Positions 38,586 through 52,880 are shown, counted from the first letter of the stretch. The stretch is DNA of 64,000 nucleotides from Tillus elongatus (GCA_964006375.1 OZ023268.1:84021835-84085834); one strand, 5' to 3'. Notes: generated from the letters alone by a model not told the origin. Made by a program: numbers and translations.

Positions 38586-39060
38586 ACGAGTGGGTCCGCC
38601 GCGGTTTCTTAAAACATTAGATAACTCTTCGAGGCATGCTTGAAATTTAATGATTTATGGTATCCTGTGGAATATCATCCCATGCTTTTTGATATCGATG
38701 AAGAAAGTCAACTGATAGTTGGGATAAATTATCCAGTTGATTACCAATCATATGCCACGATTGGTGACAAGTCTGGGGAGTGAGAAGGCCATGGAGGCAG
38801 GGTCACGTTATTTTCTTGTAGGAACCTTTTAGGAACCCTTGCTGTATGAGAGCATGCGTTGTCTTGTTGAAAAAGGTCATAAATTAATCCTCGGCAATGC
38901 AGAACGTTTCGTATGTAAACATTTGCATTCAAATTTCTGTCAAGAAACTAGAGATAAGAAAAAACCTGCTACTGTATGTTATCGCACCACATACCACCAC
39001 CATTAAATCGTGCATGATGCACAATTTATACACGCCGCTCAAACATTCTAAAATGTTAAA
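38586..39060 (-). pseudogene. Tc1-like transposase relic
   Basis: Minus strand reads FNGGGMWCDN, then DRNLNANVYIRNVL, DLFQQDNACSHTARV and FLQENNVTLPPWPSHSPDLSPI. This is the second-Asp and C-terminal block of Tc1/DD34E transposases. Where the catalytic Glu (SPIEH) is expected the frame reads SPIVAYDW, so Glu is lost through an indel. Weak homology to the Tc1 C-terminus continues in shifted frames to about 38586. Inverted repeats are not seen. Dead. Confidence 0.8.
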
Positions 39061-39169
39061 AATAAGTCGGAACTTCTCGCGAGAATGTCCGCTATGGTTG
39101 ACAAAAGACAGGGGGGATTAGAATTTTGATTGAAAATTGGGTCGCAAATACTAAAAGGTTGAGAATAAT

Positions 39170-39430
39170 CACAAGACTTTTATGGGACACAGACAAACAG
39201 CAGAACATTTGCTTTGCATCTGCATGGCTTAGTTCTGCGAATGGCTCAAATATCTTGGAGGGGTGACCTTAACATCCAAGAAAATAGGTAAAATAGCTCC
39301 CAAAAAGATAGTAGACTAAATAAAAAGTCTCAAATTGTTACCCAACTATTAGAAAATACACAAAAGACCTATTGAGGTTGCAGCACTAAGAGGCCAAACG
39401 TCTATACGACTCGTTAAACAATCTACAATG
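39170..39430 (+). pseudogene. Non-LTR retrotransposon 3' tail
   Basis: One frame reads GHRQTAEHLLCICMA, then LGGVTLTSKKIGKIAPKKIVD. This matches the Cys/His zinc-binding C-terminus of RT-RNase H non-LTR elements (pattern ETAEHLLCxC). A near copy lies at 58395-58640. Only the last 70-80 codons remain. Confidence 0.5.
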
Positions 39431-39458
39431 ACCTAGTAAGGTCGAAACCGGTTAGCGA
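39422..39458 (+). ncRNA. Degenerate hammerhead-like motif
   Basis: Stem II GACCU/AGGUC is followed by GAAAC, CG and GUU. The CUGANGA box is not recognisable (UCUACAA). It shares layout with the intact motifs but would be inactive. It directly follows the non-LTR tail. Confidence 0.3.
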
Positions 39459-39479
39459 CTGCTGTATGCAGCTGGGCTA

Positions 39480-40225
39480 ATATATTAATTATTTAATTTC
39501 ATATGTTAATTGATAAATAAAAAGTTGTTTAAAATGAAGTAGCTAAATAAGCAACACTAGCAGATTGCTTGCAAGTCCCTAAATCAATATTTAATATAGT
39601 TAATTTATGTAGATTGTCAGAATCAGTTACATCTGTCAGAAACAAATGCTGTTTTTCTGTAAGGGAGAAGATTGCGTAATTCCCTTCACGCAATCCAAGT
39701 AAATGAATTGCTCCTAAATTGGATGAATAATGAAAGTGCAAGCCAGCAGACACCTCAAGTCCAGGAAGAGAAAGAAGGGAGGGAACAGGGAGAATGATGA
39801 ATTGGGAAGTGAGATCTTGGAATAAAGAAAACGGGCAAAGCGAGGCAGTCAGGACAGGCGAGTGTTAGAAAAGGGAAACGCTCGTCAATGATCTGTAAGA
39901 GAAACAATTCCGTGTCACATCCAACCAGGACTTCTAGCTTTTAAAGAGACATGGTGTTGCTCAGCCTAAAGTGTGCTTAATAATTATAAATAATTGAAAT
40001 ACCAGTGAAATTGCCACTGAATCTTTTCATTTTTTGTTTTTTGCTTCCGTACGTATTATAATAAAGCACCATACTTTACCCCATTATTAATTTGAAGAAC
40101 TGCTTCTTTAATTTTAATTTGTAAAGCAACCGTTTTATACAAGAACATAATCTAAATCATTAAGCCGGAAGACAACTGTATGTGAAGCAGTTTCTCTATT
40201 TAGATCATAGTCAATCAAAATAAGG
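39480..40225. other. No feature recognised
   Basis: Includes a purine-rich patch at 39760-39840 and short frames without motifs. Nothing else can be supported. Confidence 0.5.
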
Positions 40226-40358
40226 GTAGATATACTTTGGAAAATCTGATTCACCATAATAGATGTTCAGACCAGACGACCGTTTCGCTAACTTTGTAAG
40301 CGAAAAGATAGTCAAGTCTGAAAAATGTGTTATGGTGAATTGGGTTCCACGAACTGTA
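40226..40358 (-). mobile_element. Foldback element with one hammerhead-like unit
   Basis: On the minus strand: GTACAGTTCGTGGAACCC, ATTCACCATAACACATTTTT, a central hairpin, then ATTATGGTGAATCAGATTTT. The arms match those of the three-unit element at 59514-59821 (GAACCCAAATCACCATAACA). The central unit has stem II GCUUAC/GUUAGC, GAAAC, GGUC and GUC, with an outer UCAGAC/GUCUGA stem, but the CUGANGA box is lost. It is therefore a second, single-unit member of the same family. Confidence 0.55.
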
Positions 40359-40659
40359 CTTATTAGTGTTAATTACAGGGTTCAGTCTCCACTCAGTCAG
40401 TATATAGCGTCGGGACAAAATGTATTTTATGATTTTAAAATCCCTGTTATGATATTCATTTTACACGAATTGATATTCTCTCAGATGTTATTCGGTTTTA
40501 TTTATTTTGCGTGAGCAATGATGGAGTTCATCTTTTGAATTCGTGAGTTCTGCAAATTTTTGGTAGGTTTTACTTTTTTGAGATGCTTTTATGCCGTATT
40601 ACCAATTATGTATCCTACCGACTGCACCATGTCATGATCCAGATATGTTAGATTTTTAG

Positions 40660-41070
<411 letters not shown>

Positions 41071-41091
41071 ATTTCATTTCTGAACGTCACA

Positions 41092-41722
41092 CAGTCTGGG
41101 ATAGACATCACTAAAATCTGAATGAAAAGGCTTCTTACCAGACAACAAATTTATTGAATCAATCACTTCCCAACGCGTTTCGACCTCTAAGAGGTCATCC
41201 TCAGGGGATGAATCTAAAATCACAATAAGAAGGTGTGTCAGAAAAACATTAGTTTTTCCGGTAGGCAATTGTGCACGTAAAAACACAATGATGACAAGAT
41301 ATTATCTACAAAAAATGTCAAAAGTTAAAAATCACAAGTCACACAGTAAAATGTTAACCAACAGTCAAGCTAAAATCTTGGAGAGCTACAAAATAACATA
41401 AGCAGATACAGTAACACAAGCTAAAAACTATGTTAAAGCTAAAAACATGCAATTAAAGTCAAATTAAGCTAAATGAAAAGTGTTGCAAGCTACAATATTG
41501 CAAAAAATCTATTGTCTGAAACAACTAAGTATTAAAGTCTGTAGTAGAAAGCAAAGCAAGGCCAATGAGTAAAGCTGACTGGTCAAACAACACAAGCAGG
41601 CAGGCACCATCAAGCAGAAACCCAATGAGAACCACTAATTTAAAGAAATTTGTGAAAAATTACTAGTGAACAAAACACAATGGACACCACTTACTTGAAA
41701 CAATTCTCAAAAATTGCACACA
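41092..41722 (-). repeat. Penelope-type terminal repeat, left arm of inverted pair
   Basis: About 630 bp, reverse complement of 43360-43978 with roughly 95% identity by eye (GTCTGGTAAGAAGCCTTTTC; GTGGTTCTCATTGGGTTTCT). Contains a hammerhead-like motif. A shared frame reads EDDLLEVETRWEVIDSINLL in both, but this overlaps the structured motif and is probably incidental. Assigned to Penelope-like elements by the motif and head-to-head arrangement, not by coding sequence. Confidence 0.65.
41168..41208 (-). ncRNA. Hammerhead ribozyme candidate, core intact
   Basis: Minus strand: stem I UCCC/GGGA perfect, CUGAGGA (fits CUGANGA), one extra U, stem II GACCUC/GAGGUC perfect with UUA loop, GAAAC, GC, then GUU. 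All invariant residues are present. Stem III is two pairs unless CGCG pairs between molecules. Homologue in the opposite arm at 43870. Confidence 0.6.
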
Positions 41723-41825
41723 CTCACTCTTCTGCACCTGCGCCGTTGCCCCGGCATGTTCAAGGTAGAACAATGGCTGCCCCTCAACAATGCTGTCGTT
41801 TAGATCGCCGATCTTTCTTATTAGT

Positions 41826-43247
<1,422 letters not shown>

Positions 43248-43359
43248 AGAATTTTTGATTTTTGTTTAGAGACAAAATGTTCTGGCGAATTCAGATTTAG
43301 TGTAGCAGGCCCCCCTGGTACAAAGGATGAAGTCTTGGCCTATTGAACCTTTTGTATAG

Positions 43360-43978
43360 TGCAATTTTTGAGAATTGTTTCAAGTAAGTGGTGTCCATTT
43401 TGTTTTGTTCACTAGTAATTTTTCACAAATTTCTTTAAATTAGTGGTTCTCATTGGGTTTCTGCTTGATGGTGCCTGCCTGCTTGTGTTGTTTGACCAGT
43501 CAGCTTTACTCATTGGCCTTGCTTTGCTTTCTACTACAGACTTTAATACTTAGTTGTTTCAGACAATAGATTTTGTGCAATATTGTAGCTTTCAACACTT
43601 TTCATTTAGCTTAATTTGACTTTAATTGCATGTTTTTAGCTTTAACATTGTTTTTAGCTTGTGTTACTGTATCTGATTATGTTATTTTGTGGCTCTCTCA
43701 GATTTTAGCTTGACTGTTGGTTAACATTTTACTGTATGACTTGTGATTTTTAACTTTTGACATTTTCTGTAGATAATATCTTGTCATCATTGTGCTTTTA
43801 CGTGCACAATTGCCTGCCGGAAAAACTAATGTTTTTCTGACACACCTTCTTATTGTGATTATAGATGTATCCCCAGAGGATGACCTCTTAGAGGTCGAAA
43901 CGCGTTGGGAAGTGATTGATTCAATAAATTTGTTGTCTGGTAAGAAGCCTTTTCATTCAGATTTTAGTGTTGTATACT
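43360..43978 (+). repeat. Penelope-type terminal repeat, right arm of inverted pair
   Basis: Inverted counterpart of 41092-41722. It continues past the hammerhead-like motif to TGTTGTCTGGTAAGAAGCC. The pair encloses a complete composite repeat of about 1.4 kb. Confidence 0.65.
43870..43911 (+). ncRNA. Hammerhead-like motif, one core change
   Basis: Same layout as 41168-41208 (UCCC/GGGA stem I, GACCUC/GAGGUC stem II, GAAAC, GC, GUU), but the box reads CAGAGGA: U4 is A. Stem residues are otherwise identical. Confidence 0.5.
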
Positions 43979-44249
43979 TATCTTCAAAAATAACAAAGCT
44001 ATAAGTACCCAATTGGGTACGCAACTTTTTACTATAAAATATGTCGTACACAGCAGAATTTAGTTTTCTAGGGATATCATGTTATGAACACTTAAAAAAT
44101 TGGATGCCAGTGATGATCAGAAAAGGACACAAGATCAGAATATTTTATGTCGCTAACGGACTCTATTGATGATTATGGACAAAGATTGCGTTTTCCTGGC
44201 ATAAAAAGGTCGAGAAGTCGCAGAGAAATTACTATGAAAATTTTATAGT

Positions 44250-44500
44250 TTTTCTTCTCAGTGACAAAATCGCTATTTGAAACCTCAAAACTGGCGATTT
44301 TTTCAACAAAGTTTCTTAAACGAATGCAGGTTATGTAGAAAAAATATGGTAATAAGTGTATTCCACAAAGTCTTAGGTTTCTGTTTTAACCGCCATTGTC
44401 CTTCAGTTTACTGAAATGTTTGCAGCAAATTCATTTCAGAAGGCCCTTTCTCTGGTGCTTTGGCAATAGTTTAAGTTATACAATTTGTGATGGAATCAGT
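44250..44500 (+). repeat. Composite repeat D1 module, diverged
   Basis: Landmarks: AACCGCCATTGTCCTTCAGT, TTTGCAGCAAATTCATTTCA, TGGTGCTTTGGCAATAGTTT. An isolated copy. Confidence 0.7.
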
Positions 44501-44599
44501 CGAATATTTTTATGTAACAGAATAAAATTGAAAAAGCCCCTCTCTTCAGACAATAAATCGAGGAACGGGCAAACCATGTAACCAGTGATAAGAGTTTTT

Positions 44600-45197
44600 T
44601 AGTGGGGCGTTACCAGCGCTCAGACTAACTGAAACAAGAAATCCCAACGAACCTCCCGTATCACCACAGTACTGTCATCTCTGACATAACATCATGGTAG
44701 AGGGCTGTTTTTCCTCTGTTATTTTCTGTGTTTCTACATCTCCCTTCCCTTATTATTTGAGGATTAGGAGTTTGTCAGTTGCTCTCCCTCTTCTAAAGTT
44801 TGTTGCCTCGGATTTAGCTCAGCTTGGCTCCCAACTTCCTGCAGGCTTTGGTATTACTCAGTTTATTCCTTTGCAGTACTTCCCAGACAACACAGCAGAC
44901 GCTACTTCATCTGCCCTCACTACTCATCATTATCTGGACAATATTTTCTCTATTAATTTAAACCCCTTCTATCTAGCGCGTAGTAAGACTGTGTGCTCCA
45001 CCATATCGGTGGCACCACAGTACTGGCATAGATCGTTTTCTGCTATCCCCATTCTCTTGGTATACTACCCGAAGTTGCCGTTGCCCGACAAAAACTGACT
45101 GATAAAATTGTCTGGTTTTAGATGACCACATCTCACCCAACAAAGAATATTCGGAATAAGTGACTTGTCGATGCTGCAGTATCATATGTTTTGCCAA
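44600..45197 (-). pseudogene. Non-LTR (R1/Jockey-type) ORF2 C-terminus
   Basis: One minus-strand frame reads CGHLKPDNFISQFLSGNGNF, then GIAENDLCQYCGATDMVEHT. This is the terminal RNase H/zinc region of R1- or Jockey-type elements (GHxxxxxFLxxxG...CxxCGxxDxxEH). Decayed frames follow toward 44600. This GC-richer block stands out from its surroundings. Most of the RT is absent. Confidence 0.6.
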
Positions 45198-45225
45198 CCA
45201 ATTGTTTAGGGTTATTTAACTATCT

Positions 45226-45990
<765 letters not shown>

Positions 45991-46516
45991 ACAACAAGAG
46001 TACAGACGCGCGCAGGTTATTGCATGAGTAGGTGGTTTTGTGTGTGTGCGGGCGTGTGTGTGCGTGCGGGTGTGTGTGGTTGGTCGCGTGGGTATCGGTG
46101 TTTCTTTGTTTGATTTTTGAGTGGAGAGGAAGCAGTGTGTTTGGACTGTAAACGGGCAGATGGGAGTGGATATCGGTATTGAGGCATGTATACTGTGATT
46201 GGAGACTGGAAAGTGAGTTTTTTAGATGTTAGTATTTTAAAGTGCATATATGCTTCTTTTGTTTGTGTGTAGCAGATGCGTTACGATGTTTTAATCATGG
46301 ACTTCCTTGGAGGCAAGCATATGGTAGAAATGATAGAAGTTTTTGTGTGGTTTGTGTAGTTTTGTTTTTGCGATACTGTCAACAAGTCTTTGACTTAGGC
46401 AGTTTTTTTCTCTCCATTTGTTGGGGGTGATTTTTGTTGTTGTTGTAAATTGTGCATTATTGTATATTTATTTGTATTTTTCTGTATGGAGGAAAATCTT
46501 CTCAATAATTGTGAAG

Positions 46517-46518
<2 letters not shown>
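45991..46518 (+). mobile_element. 3' trailer of the CR1-like fragment
   Basis: G/T-rich non-coding sequence (GTGTGTGCGGGCGTGTGTGT) resembling the trailer at 21106-21304. It ends at TGAAGTATTA immediately before a second TA array. Confidence 0.55.
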
Positions 46519-46596
<78 letters not shown>

Positions 46597-46940
46597 GTGT
46601 GTGTGGGTGGGTGTATCACACCGATAACTCAAAAAATAATAGGGCGATTTTGCTCAAATTTGGTGAGTACCTTCCTTTTGCAAGTGGCTTGGAAAAGCTC
46701 GTTATCCAGGGAAATCAGCACAGGCTTTCCAGGAAAGTTATGTGTTTTCTTTTGTAAAAATTATATCTCCGGAAATAGCAAAATAAAGGCATCCAAATTT
46801 GGTATGCATGTTTGTATTATAAATAGCGACCCACGTACCATAATTTAGGTCTTAAAGTTAAAAGAGAAAAAAGTTATAGGCATTTAAAGAAACAAATTTG
46901 GCGTTCTCCTCAAAACGTTAAAGTCGTGATTTGAAACTTC
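46519..46940 (+). repeat. (TA)n plus composite B-right module
   Basis: A TA array (46519-46594) is followed by GTATCACACCGATAACTCAA and CAAGTGGCTTGGAAAAGCTC. This completes the unit begun at 45226, so the retroelement fragment lies within its microsatellite. Confidence 0.88.
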
Positions 46941-46949
46941 ATAAACATC

Positions 46950-47048
46950 TAGAATTCACAAAGGCCTCTTGCTCCAGTTAGCTTACGCTCTGGCTACGCC
47001 CTTCACCTACAGAAACGATATCCAACAGTGAAGCCAGAGAAGTAGTCT
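46950..47048 (+). mobile_element. Penelope-like 5' fragment
   Basis: CTTGCTCCAGTTAGCTTACG followed by CCAACAGTGAAGCCAGAGAA matches the palindrome arm at 719-848. It ends in a TA array. Confidence 0.5.

Positions 47049-47050
<2 letters not shown>

Positions 47051-47131
<81 letters not shown>
47051..47131. repeat. (TA)n microsatellite, left border of RTE-like fragment
   Basis: A TA array between a Penelope fragment and an RT fragment. Confidence 0.97.
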
Positions 47132-47134
<3 letters not shown>

Positions 47135-47860
47135 GACGGAGTGAGTCTTTGCCGATGACCTTGTGATTTGTGCAAAAAACAAAGTTGAATTACAGCAAAA
47201 TCTATAGGTATGGAATCAAGCACTAATACAGATAAATTTAAAAATTAACATAGAGAATTCCCAAATAATGCTGATAGGAAAAATAATGCAGCGGCAACCG
47301 TGGTATTGGATAATATAGCAATGGAACAAACGAATATTTTTAAGTACCTGGGAATGAAAATACAACAGGATGGAGGAAACAAAGCGTAAATATATGAATG
47401 AATAGAAAATGTAAGAAAGCTGTACCATGCACTGAAGAACGAATTTATAGGGAATATACGGTAACCAGCCAGAACAAAAACAAATTTATATCGAACAGTA
47501 TTTAAGCCTACCTTGTTATATGTGAAAGTTGGGTACTAAGCAGACAGCAGAAGAGTAGAATACAAGCGATCCATATAAACTATCTGAGGGGGATCAAGGG
47601 ATTGGCGAAGAGAGATAGACTACGAAACACGAAAATAATAGAAGAGTTGAAGATAGAACCGATAGGGGACATTATAGAGAGGCAACAACTCAAGTGGTTT
47701 GTACACTTGCTGTGGATGGAAGATGAGAGGCAAGTGAAGAAAACAGAGACAGACCAAGGAAAAGATGAGACAAAGCGGTGGCAAAATTTTTGGAGAGAAG
47801 GGGCAGAAATTAGAAAGAAGGGAGATTTATGGACAATGATATGAAGATTTGGGCGAGATT
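47132..47860 (+). pseudogene. RTE-like non-LTR RT fragment
   Basis: Begins in mid-palm with VFADDLVICAKNKVELQQNL, then a stop. Further readable blocks are FKYLGMKIQQDGG-like, KSRIQAIHINYLRGIKG and LKIEPIGDIIERQQLKWFVH. The FADD catalytic pair and the KSRIQA...RRD...ERQQLKWF thumb pattern are typical of RTE-like elements common in insects. Several stops and frameshifts. Bounded on both sides by TA arrays. Confidence 0.7.
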
Positions 47861-47914
47861 TATACATTAGTAATTTGTAAACACTCAACACTTTAGGGTA
47901 AATAAGTTATTGAT

Positions 47915-47916
<2 letters not shown>

Positions 47917-48002
<86 letters not shown>
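47917..48002. repeat. (TA)n microsatellite, right border of RTE-like fragment
   Basis: A TA array directly after TTATTGATTATTA, the apparent 3' end of the RTE-like fragment. Confidence 0.97.
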
Positions 48003-48004
<2 letters not shown>

Positions 48005-48229
48005 GTATGTTTTTGTACAAAAATGTTTACGGATTCACGTGAAAAACTTGTTTTCGAATTTCCGCGACAGAAATTGGCAAAGCAAATTTTCCTAAAAAGT
48101 TTTTTATACAAATTCCATGTGGCATTACTTGAGACAATGTTTGTAAAAAAAATGGCGAAATTTCTAGAAATAAATTATTTACAAATTTTCGTGTACAATT
48201 TTTTTTTTTAGAAGTTTTGTCAAAAAGTA

Positions 48230-48462
48230 TTATGTGAATAAATTTTGTGTTAATTGCTTGGTTTGTTAGCCAGGAAAATTGTACCCGTTTTTACAGGGAA
48301 AAACAAGTCTTGTTTACGAAAAATGTTTTAATTTTTCTAACAATATAGACATTTAAATAATATATGGTGCAGGGTTTCTACTATACATTTCATTGAGAAA
48401 AATACATATCGACATTAAAAGCATTTTTATGAACATTTCCTAGTATAACGCACTTACTGCGC
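48230..48462 (-). repeat. A module, diverged partial copy
   Basis: Ends AACGCACTTACTGCGCCCAG. The interior keeps GGTGCAGGGTTTCTACTATA, which resembles ACATTGTTTCTACTATATAG of the family. Reverse orientation. Confidence 0.6.
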
Positions 48463-48469
48463 CCAGACT

Positions 48470-49715
48470 TTTTTATGCTTTATTCATAACACAGAAGTTC
48501 TAATGATAAACTTATTCAACAAATTAGCTCTAGCCGTCGCAGTGGTCTTTCACGTATGACAGATTGGGATGATGTTAATTTACTGCACTTGATGAAGCAA
48601 ATCAACTGATTCAGATATTATAAGAATATCCAGTTATATAGAGTGTGTTGCAAATTTTAGGTAATTTATTATATATTATCTGTACAGGGTGCATCAAAAT
48701 CCACCGGTAGGTATAGAAATTCGTGATTTGCTTAAATTCTAGTATTCCTGAACTTATTGGTTTATCTTTCAAACAGAGGTAAAATATAGCAGTAAATTTC
48801 CTACAAAATGGGTAGATTTGGAAAACCCGGCAGAAGTGGCATAACTTAATCTTAAAGTCGAGTGTTTCCCATACTACCCCTTTATCCGTATTACGTAACA
48901 GAAATACATGAAAATGCCATTTAAACTAAAAGATGCAGACTGGAATCAGGTCATAACTTTGAAGCTGTATTCCCGAATGCAAGACCAACGTTTACGTTTC
49001 AATTAATTTATCTTTCATCAAGTTTAAATCCACCAATTCTAACTTTCTATAAAAATAATCCAGATATTCAGCTCGTCGGGGACGGGGATCGTTCATTGAG
49101 CTTCTCAAAGTTCAGTTTTACGTGTATATGAAAGGGGGAAGGAAAGTGGTTTCGGTGATAGAGAAGAGAAGATCTTGTGGCATCGCAACGGATTTTCCTG
49201 CGTATTTTACTCCGGAAAATTTAATTACCGACAGACCTAAGCTATGTAACCGTCCCCTGAGTCCAGCGCCAGCAAAACCCAACTGTAACTTTACAAAGCG
49301 ATGTAGATATGTCGATATAATCAGGCACGAGTAACAAGTTGTTTTACTCATACATACTAATCTATCGATATTGACGGAGACATACCTTTAATGTGTCCGT
49401 TTACAAACAGAATTTTTATTAATAAATTCACTTTTAGAGAAAATTTTTATTCAAATGAACGCAAATTACAGAGAATATAACCCACATTTACGACGATCTG
49501 TTATTTTTTTTAGATTATGTACATATACTACTAATAATTATAATGATACTAATAGTAGTGTTTATTCAAAAAACTAGAAACTATTCACGAAGTACTTATA
49601 ATTGGTAATGTTTTGTGACTTAACATAAGCCCTACGTGCTATCATGCTAGTCTTAGGACAACATACATTGCGTCTTGTGCAAATAAATACTGGCAGAACA
49701 CCCGGATAGCCTCGT
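48470..49715. other. No recognised gene; one unexplained frame
   Basis: Mostly AT-rich. The segment 49075-49334 is less AT-rich and holds a 70-codon plus-strand frame (49122-49334) without recognised motifs, as does the opposite strand. It may be a fossil of an unrecognised element. Confidence 0.35.
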
Positions 49716-49721
49716 GTATTA

Positions 49722-50035
49722 CTGGTCGCTAGTAGTGGTCCAAGGGTAAGAACGTGTACCTCTGAACCAGAGGGTACTGGGTTCAATTCCCAGGGTTTCC
49801 CTTTCATTTTTTCAGTACAAACTGTAATAGATTAGCACCAACAGAGGTTCTTGCATTGTTTCTGAGCAAGTTGAATGCCTGCAGGTTCCTCCCTTTGGAA
49901 GGTCCCTTGTCCATGTGATGTTGGGGATGTTAAAGATCCCTACCATACTTACCGAAAGGCGGGGGTTCGGCAAAATTTTTAGGATAGTGAGGTGAAAGTG
50001 CTCCCTGGCATCGATGATTGGTCATAGTATTTAAA
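49722..50035 (+). mobile_element. tRNA-derived SINE
   Basis: The head has TGGTCCAAGGGTAAG (box A-like) and GGGTTCAATTCCCAGG (box B). The body has GTTAAAGATCCC and AGTGAGGTGAAAGTGCTCCC, and the 3' tail is truncated. More diverged than the 12.0 and 23.0 kb copies. Confidence 0.78.
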
Positions 50036-50639
50036 TGGCCATACAGTATAAAACAGCCAACACTTCAATTTTAGATTAAAAACTGACATTCTGCAGCATG
50101 AAAATATCACCCTACATTCAACCCCCTTTGAGTGACGGTTGCAACCCCCAAACGATACTATAGTTTTACAATTTATTGCAAAAGTTAAGTCAACAGTAAA
50201 ATCATCTTGTGGAAGAACTTTGCTACAACACACTAAAAAATTAATAACTAAACGCGTTTCATTCTTGATAACGGGAAAGCAAGCAAAAACAATGTCTGTG
50301 TCCTTTTTGGACGGAATCAATTAAAGAGAAGACATAAAAATCTATCAACATTCTTCATGGCTGGCAAATGAGTCTTGTTTAAAACGCCTTAGCAACTTGG
50401 TGTGTGATTGTAACCGCATGACAGGTGATTGGTTAAAGACATATAACACAAACACATATCGAATTTTAAAAAAAATCCTGATTTGCCGCTTATATACCAA
50501 GGGGCAATTAGCAAAATTGGTTTTCAATTTTGATAATTGTCACCCCTGAACATGTAAGTAAAGCAGAGATAAAAATCCTGATAATACACTGGATAATGAT
50601 AACAAATTGAATCTTATGCTGAAGTTTGAGGACAGCTTA

Positions 50640-50876
50640 CATAATTAGAGTCGACAAGCAACCACAACATTGCATGTCAGCCATTCATCGATTATTCAAA
50701 TATGAGATGAAAAGATTGCATCCCTATAAAATGATACCAACTCAGAAGCTTATGGAAGACGATTTTGATTAACAAAATGTCTTTCTGTGAACCAGTGGTG
50801 GAAATGTTAGATAACAATGTCATCCAACTAGAACATGTTTTGTTTTCTGATGAGTTTTACACTTCACAGCCATTTT
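50640..50876 (+). pseudogene. DD41D-type transposase relic, N-terminal part
   Basis: Frames encode a helix-turn-helix-like stretch (MSAIHRLFKYEMKRLHPYKM), and then FSDEF with the first catalytic Asp. The frame is broken by a stop near 50770, and the gene is cut by the antisense insert. It continues at 52358. Confidence 0.65.
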
Positions 50877-52358
50877 TTTCTCCCTCAGGATTCGTCCGCG
50901 TCTTTGCTGCCTCGATAGCACTGCAGTCTTTGCCTTATTGTACATGCCCTTAGTTTTTTCTACTCCACTCATACTAGAATCACTGTGTCTTGAACTAGTC
51001 TGCACAGCGATTGGTACGGTGAAGTTTTATATTGCTTTGTCTCCGGTCTAGATTGACCATAGATCAGTTGTCTTTTGCGGTCCAGAGCTTTACACTCGCA
51101 CAAGATGTCATGCCATGTGTCCATCAAGAGACCTGCTATGTTTCTGAGCTGTCTTCTGCTAAGATTTAGCAGCTCCACAGCTCTCTTTGAACTGGGTTCG
51201 TCAACTACTGACTTCCTATGTCTGAGCCCACGACAGTCTGCCCAGTACACCTTGTGTTCGTTTCTGACCCAGGACTTAATGGCTCCCCTCTTTGTCATGC
51301 TCAGAACCGGTTCTGGTCCCATAAACGGTTCTGCTGACCCTCTTTTCGTCTGTGGCTATGAGAATCCGCTTGTTGGTCTAGCCCCTTCTCTTGTTCTGCC
51401 GCAAACAGTGCAGGATGGCGTACATTTCGGCCTGAAAGGCCGTTGAATGGGCTCCGAGGGAAATAATATGACTCACCCTCGGTCCTTCCGAATAAACACC
51501 TTCCCGCGTCCCACGCTCCCCGCCGGATCCGTCCTTGAACTAGACGAGCGCGTCCGGTGGGCCCGGCGTCTCCTCACATCATGACTTGCGGTGGAGGATT
51601 AATACTGTAAAATTGTTTTCCCTGCAGATTCGCGGGCTCGCGAGGTCTGACCTCATTTCAAGTATGGGTTCCTTCACGATCTTCTGAATTTTGCAGTGGC
51701 CCCTGAAGCCTGGGTTGATCTTCTGTCTACCATTGCAAGCTAGTCTGTATAGTCCTATCCTGACCTCCCCCATGATAACTAAGTGTATGGGGGGGGGGGG
51801 GGCAGATTCAGGCACACCTCTATGGCGGCTGTTGGGGTTGAAGTCATGCCCCTGTGATGCCCAGACCAGCCATCCTTTGGATCATGCCTAGTTTCTGTTT
51901 GGCACTCGATTGTGTCACCTTAGACCACCAGACCAATGCCGCGTATGTTAACAATGGTCGGACCACCCTTGTGTACAGCCAGTGGGCCATACTAGGTCTT
52001 AGTCCCCACGTTTTTCCATATAGCCGCCTACTGACGGCTAGGGTCATGACTGCTTTACGCAGTATTTTTTCAACATGACCATTTCAGGTTAGCTTAGAGT
52101 CCAATACGACCCCAAGATATTTTACCTCCCTGGCCATTGGGATGTTTCTACCGTATAGAGTGAGAGTTATGTGGCTCTCCCACTTCCTACTCCCCGTAAA
52201 CAGTATGACGGTTGCTTTCTCGGGGCTCACCCCGAGCCGTTGGCCAACCGTCCACTTTTCCACCACTTTCAGTGCTCTCTGCATGCGCTCCCACACTGAC
52301 TGTGTAACCTTTCCTCGGACTATGATGACAATGTCCTCCGCAGCCATGCTAACCATCA
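50876..52358 (-). pseudogene. R1-type non-LTR retrotransposon ORF2 fragment
   Basis: Minus strand. The RT palm reads AAEDIVIIVRGKV where AADDIVI is normal, so the second catalytic Asp pair is altered. GVSPEKATVILFTG and REVKYLGVVLDSKLT follow, then a thumb with RLYGKTWGLRPSMAHWLYTR. An RNase H remnant (AEMYAIL-like, WADCRG) and a zinc-region remnant (HDILCECKAL) complete it, with several frameshifts. GC-richer than the host DNA. Inserted precisely within the transposase gene of the surrounding element. 5'-truncated, as is usual for target-primed integration. Confidence 0.78.
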
Positions 52359-52880
52359 AAATTGTCGCTACTGCTCTAAAGAAAATCCATACCTGGTAAA
52401 AGAGAATCGTACGCAATATCCTAAAAAAGTTAATGTTTAAGCAGGCAATAGTTGGAAACCATGTAACTGGGCTCTTTTTCATTGGTGGTAATTTGAATGT
52501 AGATGTAGCACTGCTCCAAAACAATGTCATGCCAATTTTGGCTAACTTATATCCTGATCAAGCAAACCCACAAGTTCCAGCGAATGTAATGAACCACATT
52601 ACAGCAAGATAGCGAATCATGAGTTCACCAAATCAATGTCCGGCAGTACCTCGACTGAATATTTACAAATCGGTGGATAGGGAGGCGAGGGTCGTTAGAA
52701 CAGTTAGAACATTCATCTAATATTACAGTATTAGATTTATTGTTATGGGAATATGTAGACAGTGTGGTATACAAAACTAAATCACGCGATTTAACTTACT
52801 TAAGGAAAATAATAACGATTGGGATTAGGTCAGTCACGACTCAGATGTTGATTAACGTTAGAAGATATTTTAATTTGTGA
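52358..52880 (+). pseudogene. DD41D-type transposase relic, C-terminal part
   Basis: Resumes with QNCRYCSKENPYLVKENRTQ and YPKKVNV, then a stop. Next come LQQDSES (second Asp), NRWIGRE in one frame, and TVLDLLLWEYVDSV for the third-Asp block. Collinear with copy 1 (30194-31124). Confidence 0.7.

Noticed and set aside
43792..44004. 70-codon frame conserved in both inverted arms (41074-41286 and here)
   Set aside because: The conserved part coincides with the hammerhead-like structure; nucleotide structure explains the conservation better than a protein.
50235..50275. GAAACGCGUUU on the minus strand, similar to the 41168 motif
   Set aside because: No CUGANGA box and no convincing stem II; it lies in the leader of a transposon whose other copy lacks the pattern.
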